DNA from: Pseudomonas thermotolerans DSM 14292
GTDB lineage: Bacteria > Pseudomonadota > Gammaproteobacteria > Pseudomonadales > Pseudomonadaceae
Assembly: GCF_000364625.1 (NCBI RefSeq)
Contig: NZ_KB822624.1
Coordinates: 1-45,053, forward strand
DNA length: 45,053 nucleotides
Direction: 5' to 3'
This document shows, piece after piece, positions 1 through 9,273 of the stretch; the first letter of the stretch is position 1, and the number at the start of each line of letters is the position of its first letter. Both the position numbers and the translations under genes were made by a program. Under the pieces are notes generated by a model. The model made no database searches. It was not told the DNA's origin and worked only from the letters and a program-made list of their open reading frames with translations.

Positions 1-236
1 CCGAGAACGCCATCCGCCCGTTCGTCATCGGCCGCAAGAACTGGCTGTTCAGCGACACCCCGCAAGGCGCCACGGCCAGCGCACAGATCTACAGCCTGAT
101 CGAAACCGCCAAGGCCAACGGCCAGGAGCCCTACGCCTGGCTGCGCCAGGTGCTTGAACGTCTGCCCAGCGCGCGCAGCGTCGAGGACTACGAAGCGCTG
201 CTGCCATGGAACTGCGCTCCGAACTCGGCGTCCTGA
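1..236 (+). CDS. IS66-family transposase (TnpC-type), C-terminal end only
   Basis: The frame is open from the first bases and ends at TGA 234-236. It encodes the typical IS66 transposase tail: NAIRPFVIGRKNWLFSDT, then a helix region and the closing VEDYEALLPWNC, followed by a short APNSAS extension. The family is a DDE transposase acting with TnpA/TnpB accessory proteins, which would lie to the left outside the window. No lesion is visible in this part, so the element may be intact. What is seen is the tail only. The family assignment rests on the conserved RPFVIGRKNWLF and ETAKANGQEPYAWL stretches. Confidence 0.85.
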   Translation, partial: ENAIRPFVIGRKNWLFSDTPQGATASAQIYSLIETAKANGQEPYAWLRQVLERLPSARSVEDYEALLPWNCAPNSAS

Positions 237-278
237 AGAGCACCCCGTCCTGGCGGACGGGGTTTATGGAGCGCTTAC
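237..278 (+). repeat. Right terminal inverted repeat of the IS66-type element
   Basis: Directly after the transposase stop lies a hairpin (CCCCGTCC / GGACGGGG, 243-262), then a segment ending GGAGCGCTTAC at 278. Read on the other strand this starts GTAAGCG, the usual terminus of IS66 elements. The 8 bases after it (GTAGAGTC) would be the right copy of a target duplication. The left copy is outside the window, so this is not proven. Confidence 0.65.
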
Positions 279-338
279 GTAGAGTCGCCCGGCAAGATCG
301 GAAATTTTCAGCCCTTTTCAATCCGTCCGTGGAAATGG

Positions 339-549
339 GGTAGGACCCTGGATGCCGAGCGCACGCGTGTGCTGTGGGGGGGGGCGAAGGCAACAGTCGC
401 GAGGCGATCCGGCCTTTCTTCGGATGACTGAGCGAAGAGGGCCGTACATATATCGAGGCGGTCGCAATGGACATGCACACCGCAGCGATCTGGAAGTGCG
501 TGCCCAGCCCCCGAACGCCGAAGTGGCCCATGACCTCTTTCACGTTTGG
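339..549 (+). pseudogene. Decayed ISL3-family transposase fragment
   Basis: Pieces of one transposase can be read by changing frame. DAERTRVLW lies at 351-377. EGNSREAIRPFFG lies at 386-424, followed by an in-frame TGA at 425-427. LSEEGRTYIEAVAMDMHTA follows in the same frame to about 484, and DLEVRAQPPNAEVAHDLFHV comes in another frame at 487-546. Joined, these match the central DDE region of ISL3 transposases (pattern VLWVG..RSRE...FF, IEAVA.DM..A..LE....CP.A..VYDLFHVV). The lesions are a shift at the G run (376-384), a stop codon and a second shift near 485. Both ends of the gene are missing. The rest of 279-707 shows nothing else recognisable. Confidence 0.7.
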
Positions 550-707
550 CTGGGAGGTGAGCGACCGGGGTCGCGATAACTGGGCTGCGACGGTCTGGGC
601 ACTTGCCCCGCGTGCAGGTGACGGCTGCGCTCTGGGCTGCCAGGGGCGGAGCTTCAGGGCTGGGTCTGGAGGCTGGGGCGAGGGCTGGCAAGGTTCCGGG
701 CGGGAAA

Positions 708-736
708 AAGAAAACCCCGGCATTGCTGCCGGGGCT
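708..736 (-). terminator. Rho-independent terminator of aceA
   Basis: On the minus strand CCCCGGCAGCAATGCCGGGG (8-bp stem, 4-nt loop) is followed by TTTTCTTTTT. It lies 43 bases past the aceA stop codon. Confidence 0.9.
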
Positions 737-778
737 CTCCAACGACACCTTTGGTCCGAAGACCGGGTGAACCTGTAC

Positions 779-2377
779 TTAGTGGAACTGGTTCATGGTG
801 TTGTTCTGGCCACTGGCCTTCAGCGCGGCCTCGCCGGCGAAGTATTCCTTGTGGTTGTCGCCGATGTCGGAACCAGCCATGTTCTGGTGTTTCACGCAGG
901 CGATGCCCTGACGGATCTCCTGACGCTGCACACCCTTCACGTAGGCCAGCATGCCTTCCTCGGCGAAGTAGCCCTTGGCCAGGTTGTCGGTGGACAGGGC
1001 CGCAGTGTGGTAGGTCGGCAGGGTGATCAGGTGGTGGAAGATGCCGGCCTGAGCGGAGGCGTCACGCTGGAAGGTGCGGATGCGCTCGTCGGCTTCCTTG
1101 GCCAGGTCGCTGTTGTCGTACTCGACGCTCATCAGGTTGGCGCGATCGTAGGCGGACACGTCCTTGCCTTCGGCAGCCCAGGCATCGAACACCTGCTGGC
1201 GGAAGTTCAGGGTCCAGTTGAAGGACGGGCTGTTGTTGTAGACCAGCTTGGCGTTCGGGATGACTTCGCGGATGCGGTCCACCATGCCCTTGATCTGACC
1301 GATGTGCGGCTTCTCGGTTTCGATCCACAGCAGGTCTGCGCCGTTCTGCAGGCTGGTGATGCAGTCCAGGACCACGCGGTCCTCGCCGCTGCCCTGCTTG
1401 AAGCAGAACAGGCCGGAGGGCAGGCGTTTCGGCTTGAGCAGCTTGCCCTGAGCCTTGATGACCACGTCGCCGTTGGCGATGTCGTCGGCGGACTCGATGT
1501 ACTCGCCATCCAGGAAGCTGTTGTACAGGTCGCCCAAGTCGCCCGGCTCGTTGGTGACGGCAATCTGCTTGGTGAGGCCAGCGCCCAGGGAGTCGGTACG
1601 GGCGACGATCACGCCGTCGTCAACGCCCAGCTCGAGGAAGGCGTAGCGAACTGCGTTGACCTTGGCCAGGAAGTCGGCGTGTGGCACGGTGACTTTGCCG
1701 TCCTGGTGGCCACACTGTTTCTCGTCGGACACCTGGTTCTCGATCTGGATGCAGCAGGCACCAGCTTCGATCATCTTCTTGGCCAGCAGGTAGGTAGCCT
1801 CGGCGTTGCCGAAACCGGCGTCGATGTCGGCGATGATCGGCACGACGTGAGTTTCGAAGTTGTCGATCTGGTTCAGGATTTCCTGTTCCTTGGCCTTGTC
1901 GCCAGCGGCGCGGGCTTTGTCCAGAGCGGTGAACAGCAGGTCCAGTTCACGGGCGTCGGCCTGGCGCAGGAAGGTGTAGAGCTCTTCGATCAGGTTGGCG
2001 ACTGCGGTCTTCTCGTGCATGGACTGGTCGGGCAGCGGACCGAACTCGGAGCGCAGGGCGGCGACCATCCAGCCGGACAGGTAGAGGTAGCGCTTGTTGG
2101 TGGACTTCAGGTGCTTCTTGATGGAGATCAGCTTCTGCTGACCGATGAAGCCGTGCCAGCAACCCAGCGACTGGGTGTACAGGGCGGGGTTGGCATCGTA
2201 CTCGGCCATGTCCTTGCGCATGATGGCCGCGGTGTACTTGGCGATGTCCAGGCCGGTCTTGAAACGATTCTGGATACGCATGCGAGCGGCGTACTCGGGG
2301 TTGATGGCGCCCCAGCTGCTGCCGTATTTCTCTTTCAGGGCGGCAACTGCCTTGATCTCGTTCTGATATGCGGACAT
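779..2377 (-). CDS. aceA: Isocitrate lyase
   Basis: AceA cleaves isocitrate to glyoxylate and succinate, the first step of the glyoxylate shunt, in the cytoplasm. The 532-residue protein belongs to the long Pseudomonas/Acinetobacter-type AceA, which has an insert relative to the roughly 430-residue E. coli enzyme. The catalytic loop is KQCGH at residues 220-224 (Cys222). The metal-site segment (VVPIIADIDAGFG, about 178-190) and the C-terminal SPSFNW motif are present. I chose the start at MSAYQNEIK because it matches the family N-terminus and is preceded by AAGGA. The upstream in-frame extension has no family match. The gene is monocistronic, with a strong terminator behind it and a long leader in front that carries a promoter and a dyad operator. 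Confidence 0.97.
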   Translation of the reverse strand: MSAYQNEIKAVAALKEKYGSSWGAINPEYAARMRIQNRFKTGLDIAKYTAAIMRKDMAEYDANPALYTQSLGCWHGFIGQQKLISIKKHLKSTNKRYLYLSGWMVAALRSEFGPLPDQSMHEKTAVANLIEELYTFLRQADARELDLLFTALDKARAAGDKAKEQEILNQIDNFETHVVPIIADIDAGFGNAEATYLLAKKMIEAGACCIQIENQVSDEKQCGHQDGKVTVPHADFLAKVNAVRYAFLELGVDDGVIVARTDSLGAGLTKQIAVTNEPGDLGDLYNSFLDGEYIESADDIANGDVVIKAQGKLLKPKRLPSGLFCFKQGSGEDRVVLDCITSLQNGADLLWIETEKPHIGQIKGMVDRIREVIPNAKLVYNNSPSFNWTLNFRQQVFDAWAAEGKDVSAYDRANLMSVEYDNSDLAKEADERIRTFQRDASAQAGIFHHLITLPTYHTAALSTDNLAKGYFAEEGMLAYVKGVQRQEIRQGIACVKHQNMAGSDIGDNHKEYFAGEAALKASGQNNTMNQFH

Positions 2378-2725
2378 GGTCAATCCTTCAAAAAGTAGTG
2401 GTTGAGCCCGACTTTCCGCTTGAGTCGTCGCACGGTCGACGGCTCGTTGCCTGGCGTTCGGGTGATCGATGAAGGAGAGACTGGAAGGATGAGGTCTGCG
2501 GAGCGGAGAGTGACGTACAGTGGCAGGCCTCGGCGTCGTGTGCAGTGCTCGCTTGCCGGCTCGTGGATGCCGTTGGGCGACGCGTTTCGACGGCGCTGTC
2601 GATCTGACTGATTGAGTGCTTCCCCGTCCCTCAGGACAACTTTCGTTCCAGTCGCAACCTCGTCGAATCGCCTTGTGGGCCATGCAACACGGGTCGGCTC
2701 GGGGGTGACCGGAGCGCGACCCGGA

Positions 2726-2741
2726 GGCTCCTTTCGGAGCC
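2726..2741 (-). other. Hairpin with GAAA tetraloop in the aceA leader
   Basis: On the minus strand GGCTCC-GAAA-GGAGCC forms a perfect 6-bp stem with a GNRA loop. It sits about 16 bases after the predicted start point and about 350 bases before the aceA ATG. Apart from this hairpin and the promoter/operator features, 2378-2863 contains no recognisable gene. Confidence 0.4.
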
Positions 2742-2763
2742 CCTGATTAGCGGGAGCGGGGCC

Positions 2764-2792
2764 ATCATGCCTTTGGAAAATGGCTTCGTCAA
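2764..2792 (-). promoter_or_regulatory. Predicted sigma70 promoter of aceA
   Basis: On the minus strand, TTGACG (2792-2787) is separated by 17 bases from CATGAT (2769-2764). A start point near 2757 would give a leader of about 380 nt. The -35 begins 4 bases from the dyad operator at 2796-2827, which would suit regulation. This is predicted from the hexamers only. Confidence 0.5.
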
Positions 2793-2795
2793 ACG

Positions 2796-2827
2796 TTTTG
2801 TAGTGTTTTTTTTTAGCTACTACAAAA
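2796..2827. promoter_or_regulatory. TGTAGT...ACTACA dyad operator upstream of aceA (HexR/RccR-like)
   Basis: TTTTGTAGT (2796-2804) and ACTACAAAA (2819-2827) are a perfect 9-bp inverted repeat with a 14-base spacer. The half-sites match those ascribed to the RpiR-family regulators of central carbon metabolism in Pseudomonas (HexR TTGT...ACAA; RccR TGTAGT/ACTACA). RccR is known to act on glyoxylate shunt genes. Assignment to RccR is inference. Confidence 0.6.
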
Positions 2828-2863
2828 TTTCCGAAGGCGACCGGACGGTCAGCCGGCGGGCAT

Positions 2864-3673
2864 TCAGTCGAGGGCCTCGACCTTTAGGCGCAGGCTCATG
2901 TCGTCCTGCCCGCGGGTGGAGTAGTGGCGGAGGAAGCCGTTCTCTCCGGACTGTCTGCTCTGACTGGCGCCGCCCACGGTGATCCATTCGCCGAGCCGTC
3001 CCGAGACCCGGGTACTGGTGCTCTGCACGTCGATGGCGCCCTGCTGGGAGCGGCTCAGGCGTTCGTTGTGGCTGTCCAGGGTGACCTGCACCTGGTCGCC
3101 GTTGATCCGGGCGGTCACGTAGAAGCCACGGGTGACGTCGCGGTACTGGGTTTCGTTGTGGACACCGCCGTATGGGTCGACGCTGGTGGTGGTGAGGGGC
3201 ACGCTCTGGCCGATCTGGATCAGGGCCGGGTAACCCTCGGTAGCTTGCACCTGCTGGACGCCGCCGTCGCGGCTGCGGGTACTGCGCCGGATGATGCGCA
3301 TCTGGTCCTGGCCGCGGACTTCGCCACGCCCGGCCTGGATCTCCAGGTTGCCGGCGCGGGCGCTGCCATCGACGCGATAGCCGTGCTCGTCGAGATAGGC
3401 GCTGTCGCTGGTGTCGACGCTGATCAGCAGGCGTCGCGGACGGATGTCCAACTGCTGGAGCAGGTCGCGCAGCTCGCGGAGCTTCTCGGGGGAGGCGTTG
3501 ACGATCAACTGGTTGCCATAGGCGCTGGCCTTGCCTTCATCGCCGAGCACCGACTGCACCACCGGCAGCACCTCGTCGGCCGTTCGGTAGCTGAGGGGAA
3601 TCAGCTCGGTGGCGGCAGGCAGCGGCTGGCTGAGGGCGAGCAGCAGGGTGGCGAGCAGGGTGCGCATCTTCAC
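2864..3673 (-). CDS. Exported secretin-N-domain-like protein, function unknown
   Basis: This 269-residue protein has a signal peptide (MKMRTLLATLLLALSQPLPAATE). Residues about 24-80 resemble a secretin short domain of the NolW/N-domain type (IPLSYRTADEVLPVVQSVL...AYGNQLIVNASPEKLRELRDLLQQLDI). A beta-rich C-terminal part follows (about 85-269), with repeated SQSRQSG/STRVSGRLGEWI segments. The long beta-barrel of a true secretin is absent, so it is not itself a secretion pore. The GTG start at 3673 overlaps the previous stop (GTGA) and has GGAG nine bases upstream; ATG at 3667 is the alternative. It is last in the roxA-GNAT-DUF7931-like run and probably translationally coupled. Confidence 0.75.
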   Translation of the reverse strand: MKMRTLLATLLLALSQPLPAATELIPLSYRTADEVLPVVQSVLGDEGKASAYGNQLIVNASPEKLRELRDLLQQLDIRPRRLLISVDTSDSAYLDEHGYRVDGSARAGNLEIQAGRGEVRGQDQMRIIRRSTRSRDGGVQQVQATEGYPALIQIGQSVPLTTTSVDPYGGVHNETQYRDVTRGFYVTARINGDQVQVTLDSHNERLSRSQQGAIDVQSTSTRVSGRLGEWITVGGASQSRQSGENGFLRHYSTRGQDDMSLRLKVEALD

Positions 3674-4308
3674 AGCAGGAAGCTCCGCAGGTCGGGATCG
3701 GTGATGCTCTGGTCCCAGGCCTGGTCGAACTGTTCCTGACGCTGGCGGACTCGCCCCGGGTCGTTATAGAGCGCGTAGCCCTCGGGGATTTCCGGCTTTG
3801 GGCGCAGCAGCAGGCCGCGATCGTCGGCGAGGAGGAAGGCGGCTTCCTCGCTGGGATAGTCGGGATGCAGCTTGCGGATGTGCAGGTTGCTGGTGACACG
3901 GCGCGCCAGGTTGAGCAAGCGGTGACCTTCCTTGACCGCCCGACTGCTGTCGCGCAGGAGGATGCGCAGGTGGTTCCTGGGGTTGGCCAGCAGGAAGCGC
4001 GTGCAGGCCTCCTGGACACTGCTATGGTGGTACAGCCAGGGCTCGAGGTCGGGGGTGTAGAGGCACAGCGAATAGCGTACCTGCTGCAGCAGGGCCAGGG
4101 CGTGGGCGCGGGCGGCGTCCGGGTGGCTAAAGCGCTCCAGGGCGGCATGTTCGCCGAGACGGAAGGGCGCGGGCTCCCAGGCTTCCGGCTCGGCGGGCAG
4201 GGGCAACGGGTTGTGGACGGCGAAGCGACCCGGCGACTGGAACTCAATGGCCGGTAGCTCGTCCGTATCAGGATGCTGTCCAGTCGGCAGGTCGCTGTCG
4301 TCGTTCAT
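3670..4308 (-). CDS. Hypothetical protein, DUF7931/PLD-like fold
   Basis: This is a 212-residue cytoplasmic protein with an acidic, proline-rich N-terminus (about 1-55). A conserved region (about 60-200) contains LLQQVRYSLCLYTPDLEPWLYH, then LRILLRDSSRAVKEGHRLLNLARRVTSNLHIRKLHPD. The layout resembles the strand-helix pattern of phospholipase-D-like folds, but no HKD catalytic motif is visible, so enzyme activity should not be assumed. The start ATG at 4308 lies 7 bases after the GNAT stop. Its constant neighbours in Pseudomonas are a GNAT acetyltransferase and RoxA. Function unknown. Confidence 0.75.
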   Translation of the reverse strand: MNDDSDLPTGQHPDTDELPAIEFQSPGRFAVHNPLPLPAEPEAWEPAPFRLGEHAALERFSHPDAARAHALALLQQVRYSLCLYTPDLEPWLYHHSSVQEACTRFLLANPRNHLRILLRDSSRAVKEGHRLLNLARRVTSNLHIRKLHPDYPSEEAAFLLADDRGLLLRPKPEIPEGYALYNDPGRVRQRQEQFDQAWDQSITDPDLRSFLL

Positions 4309-4315
4309 GTCTACC

Positions 4316-4741
4316 TCAGCTGCTTTGTCTCACCATGTCCACGTGGGGGATGCCGGCCTCGAGGAACTCCTCGCTGACAATGGAGAAGCCTAGCCGTTCG
4401 TAGAAGGGCGCGGCGTGAACCTGAGCACTGAGTTTCTGTCGGGTCAGGCCGCGCCGTTCGGCCTCGGCGATCACCGCCTTGAGCAGCGCCTCGCCGACCT
4501 TCAGTCCGCGATAGTCCTTGAGCACCGAGACGCGGCCGATGTGCCCGTCGGGCAGCAGGCGCGCGGTGCCGATCGCGTAGTCGTCATCCAGGGCGAGGAA
4601 GTGGATGGCCTGTGCGTCCTCGTCATCCCACTCCAGTTCCGGCGGCACCGACTGCTCGGCAATGAACACGGCTTCACGGATGCGGCGCAGGTCGGCGTTG
4701 TCCTTCTGCCAATCGGCGACACGCACATGCAGGTTATTCAT
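4316..4741 (-). CDS. GNAT-family N-acetyltransferase
   Basis: This is a 141-residue single-domain GNAT protein of the ElaA/YjdJ-like kind. The acetyl-CoA binding region is at about 70-90 (IGRVSVLKDYRGLKVGEALLKAV; the usual Q/RxxGxG/A is RGLKVG), followed by the C-terminal HAAPFYERLGF motif typical of the family. Its substrate is unknown. The ATG at 4741-4739 overlaps the end of roxA by 8 bases and has GGGG upstream, so it is translationally coupled. A TTG two codons further upstream is less likely. Confidence 0.85.
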   Translation of the reverse strand: MNNLHVRVADWQKDNADLRRIREAVFIAEQSVPPELEWDDEDAQAIHFLALDDDYAIGTARLLPDGHIGRVSVLKDYRGLKVGEALLKAVIAEAERRGLTRQKLSAQVHAAPFYERLGFSIVSEEFLEAGIPHVDMVRQSS

Positions 4742-5900
4742 TGGCAAACCCCAAACTACCTTGTTTCACTAACTCCCAGATGAGGGTACGACCCTCGTCG
4801 TCGGCCAGCCATTGGCCGAGATTGTCGATATGCAGCGCGTCGGCGCTGCAGATCAGTTTCAGCAGCTCGCGCAGGCCGGCGGACAGCACGCGGCTCTGCC
4901 CGCTGGCGAACAGCACCAGATCCTCGCCCACTTCCGACCAGGCCAGACGGGCGCTCGGGTTGCGGATGATCACCGCACCACCTTCCAGAGTGTCGAGCAG
5001 CTCCTCCTCGCCGATGTCGATGCCGGTCACCAGCTCGGGATAGCGCGGTTCGGTCATGAACTGGCCGAACCAGGTCATCAGCAGGCGCTCGTCGCCCATG
5101 TGGCGGTCGAGCAGGGCCTTGAGGCGCTCCAGGGCGTCGCGCTGGATCTGGTTGGGGTCACTGGCCGGCTGCACGTCGGGGTCGCTGTAGCGCTCTTCCT
5201 CGGGCAGGAATTGTCCCAGGAAGTCGGTGAAATGGGTCAGTACTTCAGCGGCGCTGGGCGCGCGGAAGCCCACGGAATAAGTCATGCAATCATCCTCAGC
5301 GGTACCACAGTGAGCGAGGAGGGGCGGCAGGTAGAGCATGTCGCCGGGCTCCAGCACCCATTCATCGGTCGTATCGAACTCGGCCAGGATCTTTAGATCC
5401 GGATGGTCGAGAAGCGGGCTGGCGGAACTGCACATCTGGCCGATCTGCCAGCGGCGTCTGCCATAGCCCTGAAGCAGGAACACGTCGTAATTGTCGTAGT
5501 GTGGGCCGACCCCGCCGCCGGGCGCAGCGTAGCTGATCATCACGTCGTCGATGCGCCACTTGGGCAGGAATTTGAAGGACTCGAACAGCTCGGCGACCTC
5601 CGGGACGAACTGGTCGACGGCCTGTACCAGAAGGGTCCAGTCGCGTTCCGGCAGGTGGCGGAAGGTGTCCTCGTCGAAGGGGCCGCGGCGCAGCTCCCAG
5701 GGGCGGGCGCCATGCTCTATGACCAGGCGCGATTCGACCTCTTCCTCGAGCGACAGCCCTGCCAGTTCGTCGGGCGTGATCGGGCTCTCGAAGCCGGGGA
5801 TCGCCTGGCGGACCAGCAGGGGTTTCTTCTGCCAGTAGTCGCGCAGGAACTCGCGTGGGGTCAGGCCGCCCAGCAGTTGAAGCGGAGTATCGGGATTCAT
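4734..5900 (-). CDS. roxA: 50S ribosomal protein L16 arginine 3-hydroxylase (JmjC/cupin oxygenase)
   Basis: This is a Fe(II)/2-oxoglutarate ribosomal oxygenase of the YcfD/RoxA family, 388 residues, which hydroxylates an arginine in ribosomal protein L16. The iron ligands are visible: H134 and D136 in GPHYDNYDVFLLQG, and H197 in LPPLLAHCGTAEDD. After the JmjC domain (about 95-215) come the dimerisation and winged-helix regions (about 230-388). The start MNPDTPLQLLGGLTPREFLRDYW matches the family N-terminus. It lies 79 bases after purB with a terminator between, so transcription is probably its own or read-through. Confidence 0.93.
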   Translation of the reverse strand: MNPDTPLQLLGGLTPREFLRDYWQKKPLLVRQAIPGFESPITPDELAGLSLEEEVESRLVIEHGARPWELRRGPFDEDTFRHLPERDWTLLVQAVDQFVPEVAELFESFKFLPKWRIDDVMISYAAPGGGVGPHYDNYDVFLLQGYGRRRWQIGQMCSSASPLLDHPDLKILAEFDTTDEWVLEPGDMLYLPPLLAHCGTAEDDCMTYSVGFRAPSAAEVLTHFTDFLGQFLPEEERYSDPDVQPASDPNQIQRDALERLKALLDRHMGDERLLMTWFGQFMTEPRYPELVTGIDIGEEELLDTLEGGAVIIRNPSARLAWSEVGEDLVLFASGQSRVLSAGLRELLKLICSADALHIDNLGQWLADDEGRTLIWELVKQGSLGFANE

Positions 5901-5933
5901 CGCTAATCCTTTGAAATTCTTTGAAAGCTCTAA

Positions 5934-5961
5934 ACAAAAACGCCCGGCACGGCCGGGCGTT
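5934..5961 (-). terminator. Rho-independent terminator of purB
   Basis: On the minus strand CGCCCGGCCGTGCCGGGCG (stem of 8, short loop) is followed by TTTTTGTTT. It lies between the purB stop and the roxA start. Confidence 0.85.
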
Positions 5962-5979
5962 CACCTGGCTCTCGGTGGA

Positions 5980-7395
<1,416 letters not shown>

Positions 7396-7462
7396 TCATA
7401 CATGAAAAACGCGCCCCGGTCTTGGCGGACCGATCGGCGTGCGACCGGCTGGGTGTGCTCAA

Positions 7463-8086
7463 TCAGCTGCCGCGCAGCATCGGATAGAGCTGGTCGAGCA
7501 GCTTCTTGCGACTGAACACCAGCTGCCAGCGGTGCCCGCCGAGCTGGCGCCAGAGTCGCGCGGAACGGATCCCGGCGAGCAGCAGGGCGCGGATCTTCGC
7601 CGCGTTGCTGGGCTGCTGCAGGTGGCGCATGTCGCCGTGGACCTGGATGCGCTGGCGGAAGGTGCTCAGGGTGTCCTGGTAGAGCGCGGCGCAGGAGGCG
7701 ATGACGTTCTCGTGGGTGATGCCGAAGTGCTCCACCTGCTGCTGGATCTGGTCGAGGCGCTTGCCGATGACCTCCAGCATGTCGTCGCGCTTGGCCAGCT
7801 GACGCTCCAGAGCGACCAGGGCCAGGGCATAGCGCAGCGGCTCGCGCTGCAGACTGGTCGGGTCGCGCTCCAAGGCGCCGACCAGCACCCGGTAGCCGTC
7901 GCGCAGGTTGAGGTCGTCGCCACCGTAGACCTCCAGGGTGTCCTGGGGATTGCGTACCAACAGGCTGCCGAGCATGCAGCCCAGCGGTGCCTCGCTGACC
8001 TGGCCAGTGCGGGCGATGCGGTCGACCAGGGCGGCGGATTCGAAGATTGCCCCCAGGGCCACCAGCTGTTCCTGCAGCGGCGTCAT
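7463..8086 (-). CDS. hflD: HflD lysogenization-regulator family protein
   Basis: This 207-residue, mostly helical protein belongs to the HflD (YcfC) family. In E. coli HflD is a membrane-associated protein that binds the lambda CII activator; its housekeeping role is unclear. Recognisable blocks are [45 protein letters not shown], and [24 protein letters not shown] near the C-terminus. The ATG at 8086 overlaps the mnmA stop (ATGA), which fixes the start and implies coupling. The order mnmA-hflD-purB is conserved in gamma-proteobacteria. Confidence 0.92.
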   Translation of the reverse strand: MTPLQEQLVALGAIFESAALVDRIARTGQVSEAPLGCMLGSLLVRNPQDTLEVYGGDDLNLRDGYRVLVGALERDPTSLQREPLRYALALVALERQLAKRDDMLEVIGKRLDQIQQQVEHFGITHENVIASCAALYQDTLSTFRQRIQVHGDMRHLQQPSNAAKIRALLLAGIRSARLWRQLGGHRWQLVFSRKKLLDQLYPMLRGS

Positions 8087-9210
8087 GCCAGGGCCTCCGC
8101 GTAGGCCGGCTCGGCCACTTCGATCACCCCACCGCCCAGGCACACCTCTCCGTCGTAGAGCACCACCGACTGGCCGGGAGTGACGGCGCGCTGCGGCTGG
8201 TCGAAGACCACCCGGTAACCGTCGGCGGTGCGTTCCAGGGTGCAGGCCTGGTCGGCCTGGCGGTAGCGCACCTTGGCGGTCAGGCGGCGCGGCCCGTTCA
8301 ATTCCACGGGGTTGACCCAGTAGACATCGGAGGCGAGCAGGGCGCGGGAGAACAGCCAGGGGTGATCGTTGCCCTGGCCGACGATCAGCACGTTGCGCTC
8401 CAGGTCCTTGCGCAGCACGTACCAGGGCGCCTCGCCGGCTTCCTTCAGGCCGCCGATGCCGAGGCCCTGACGCTGGCCGATGGTGTGGTACATCAGACCG
8501 TGGTGGCGGCCGATCACCTTGCCGTCGGTGGTCTCGATATTCCCGGGCTGGGCCGGCAGGTACTGCTTGAGGAAGTCGCTGAAGCGCCGCTCGCCGATGA
8601 AGCAGATGCCGGTGGAGTCCTTCTTCTTCGCGGTGGCCAACTGGTACTGCTCGGCAATGGCGCGCACCGCCGGCTTCTCCAGCTCGCCGACCGGGAACAG
8701 GGTCTTGGCCAGCTGCTCGCCACCCACGGCATGCAGGAAGTAGCTCTGGTCCTTGTTCGGGTCCAGACCCTTGAGCAGCTCGGTGCGGCCGTCCAGGTCA
8801 CGACGGCGCACGTAGTGGCCGGTGGCGATCAGATCGGCGCCGAGCATCAGGGCATAGTCGAGGAAGGCTTTGAACTTGATCTCACGGTTGCAGAGGATGT
8901 CCGGGTTGGGTGTGCGTCCAGCCCTGTACTCGGCGAGGAAGTGCTCGAACACGTTGTCCCAGTACTCGGCCGCGAAGTTGGCGGTGTGCAGCTTGATGCC
9001 CAGCCGGTCGCAGACGGCCTGGGCGTCGGCCAGGTCGGTCATGGCGGTGCAGTATTCGGTACCGTCGTCCTCTTCCCAGTTCTTCATGAACAGGCCTTCC
9101 ACCTGGTAGCCCTGCTGCAGGAGCAGGAGGGCGGACACGGAGGAGTCGACGCCGCCGGACATGCCGACGATCACGCGTTTCGAGGCTGGGGTGGTGCTTG
9201 AATCGGACAT
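8083..9210 (-). CDS. mnmA: tRNA-specific 2-thiouridylase MnmA
   Basis: MnmA thiolates U34 of tRNA-Lys, -Glu and -Gln, using ATP and sulfur relayed to its cysteines. The 375-residue protein has the PP-loop GMSGGVDSS (about 16-24), the catalytic cysteine in [13 protein letters not shown] (about 100-112) and the second in [13 protein letters not shown] (about 200-212). The C-terminal beta-barrel closes the protein. The start [20 protein letters not shown] is a normal length for Pseudomonas. It is coupled to hflD by an ATGA overlap and preceded, 63 bases upstream, by the Nudix gene. Confidence 0.97.
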   Translation of the reverse strand: MSDSSTTPASKRVIVGMSGGVDSSVSALLLLQQGYQVEGLFMKNWEEDDGTEYCTAMTDLADAQAVCDRLGIKLHTANFAAEYWDNVFEHFLAEYRAGRTPNPDILCNREIKFKAFLDYALMLGADLIATGHYVRRRDLDGRTELLKGLDPNKDQSYFLHAVGGEQLAKTLFPVGELEKPAVRAIAEQYQLATAKKKDSTGICFIGERRFSDFLKQYLPAQPGNIETTDGKVIGRHHGLMYHTIGQRQGLGIGGLKEAGEAPWYVLRKDLERNVLIVGQGNDHPWLFSRALLASDVYWVNPVELNGPRRLTAKVRYRQADQACTLERTADGYRVVFDQPQRAVTPGQSVVLYDGEVCLGGGVIEVAEPAYAEALA

Positions 9211-9273
9211 CGTGGAAAAGGGTTCGTCGCCACAAAGGGGAAGATTCTATCAGGCAGCCGGAGTTGCCGCGAA

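Noticed and set aside
467..2398. A 643-codon open frame on the plus strand opposite aceA
   Set aside because: It is the antisense shadow of isocitrate lyase. High GC gives long open antisense frames, and the product has no family features.
2796..2827. The aceA dyad as a terminator of the secretin-N-like gene
   Set aside because: The stem is interrupted by a 14-base spacer and is not followed by a T tract in the gene's direction; an operator fits better.
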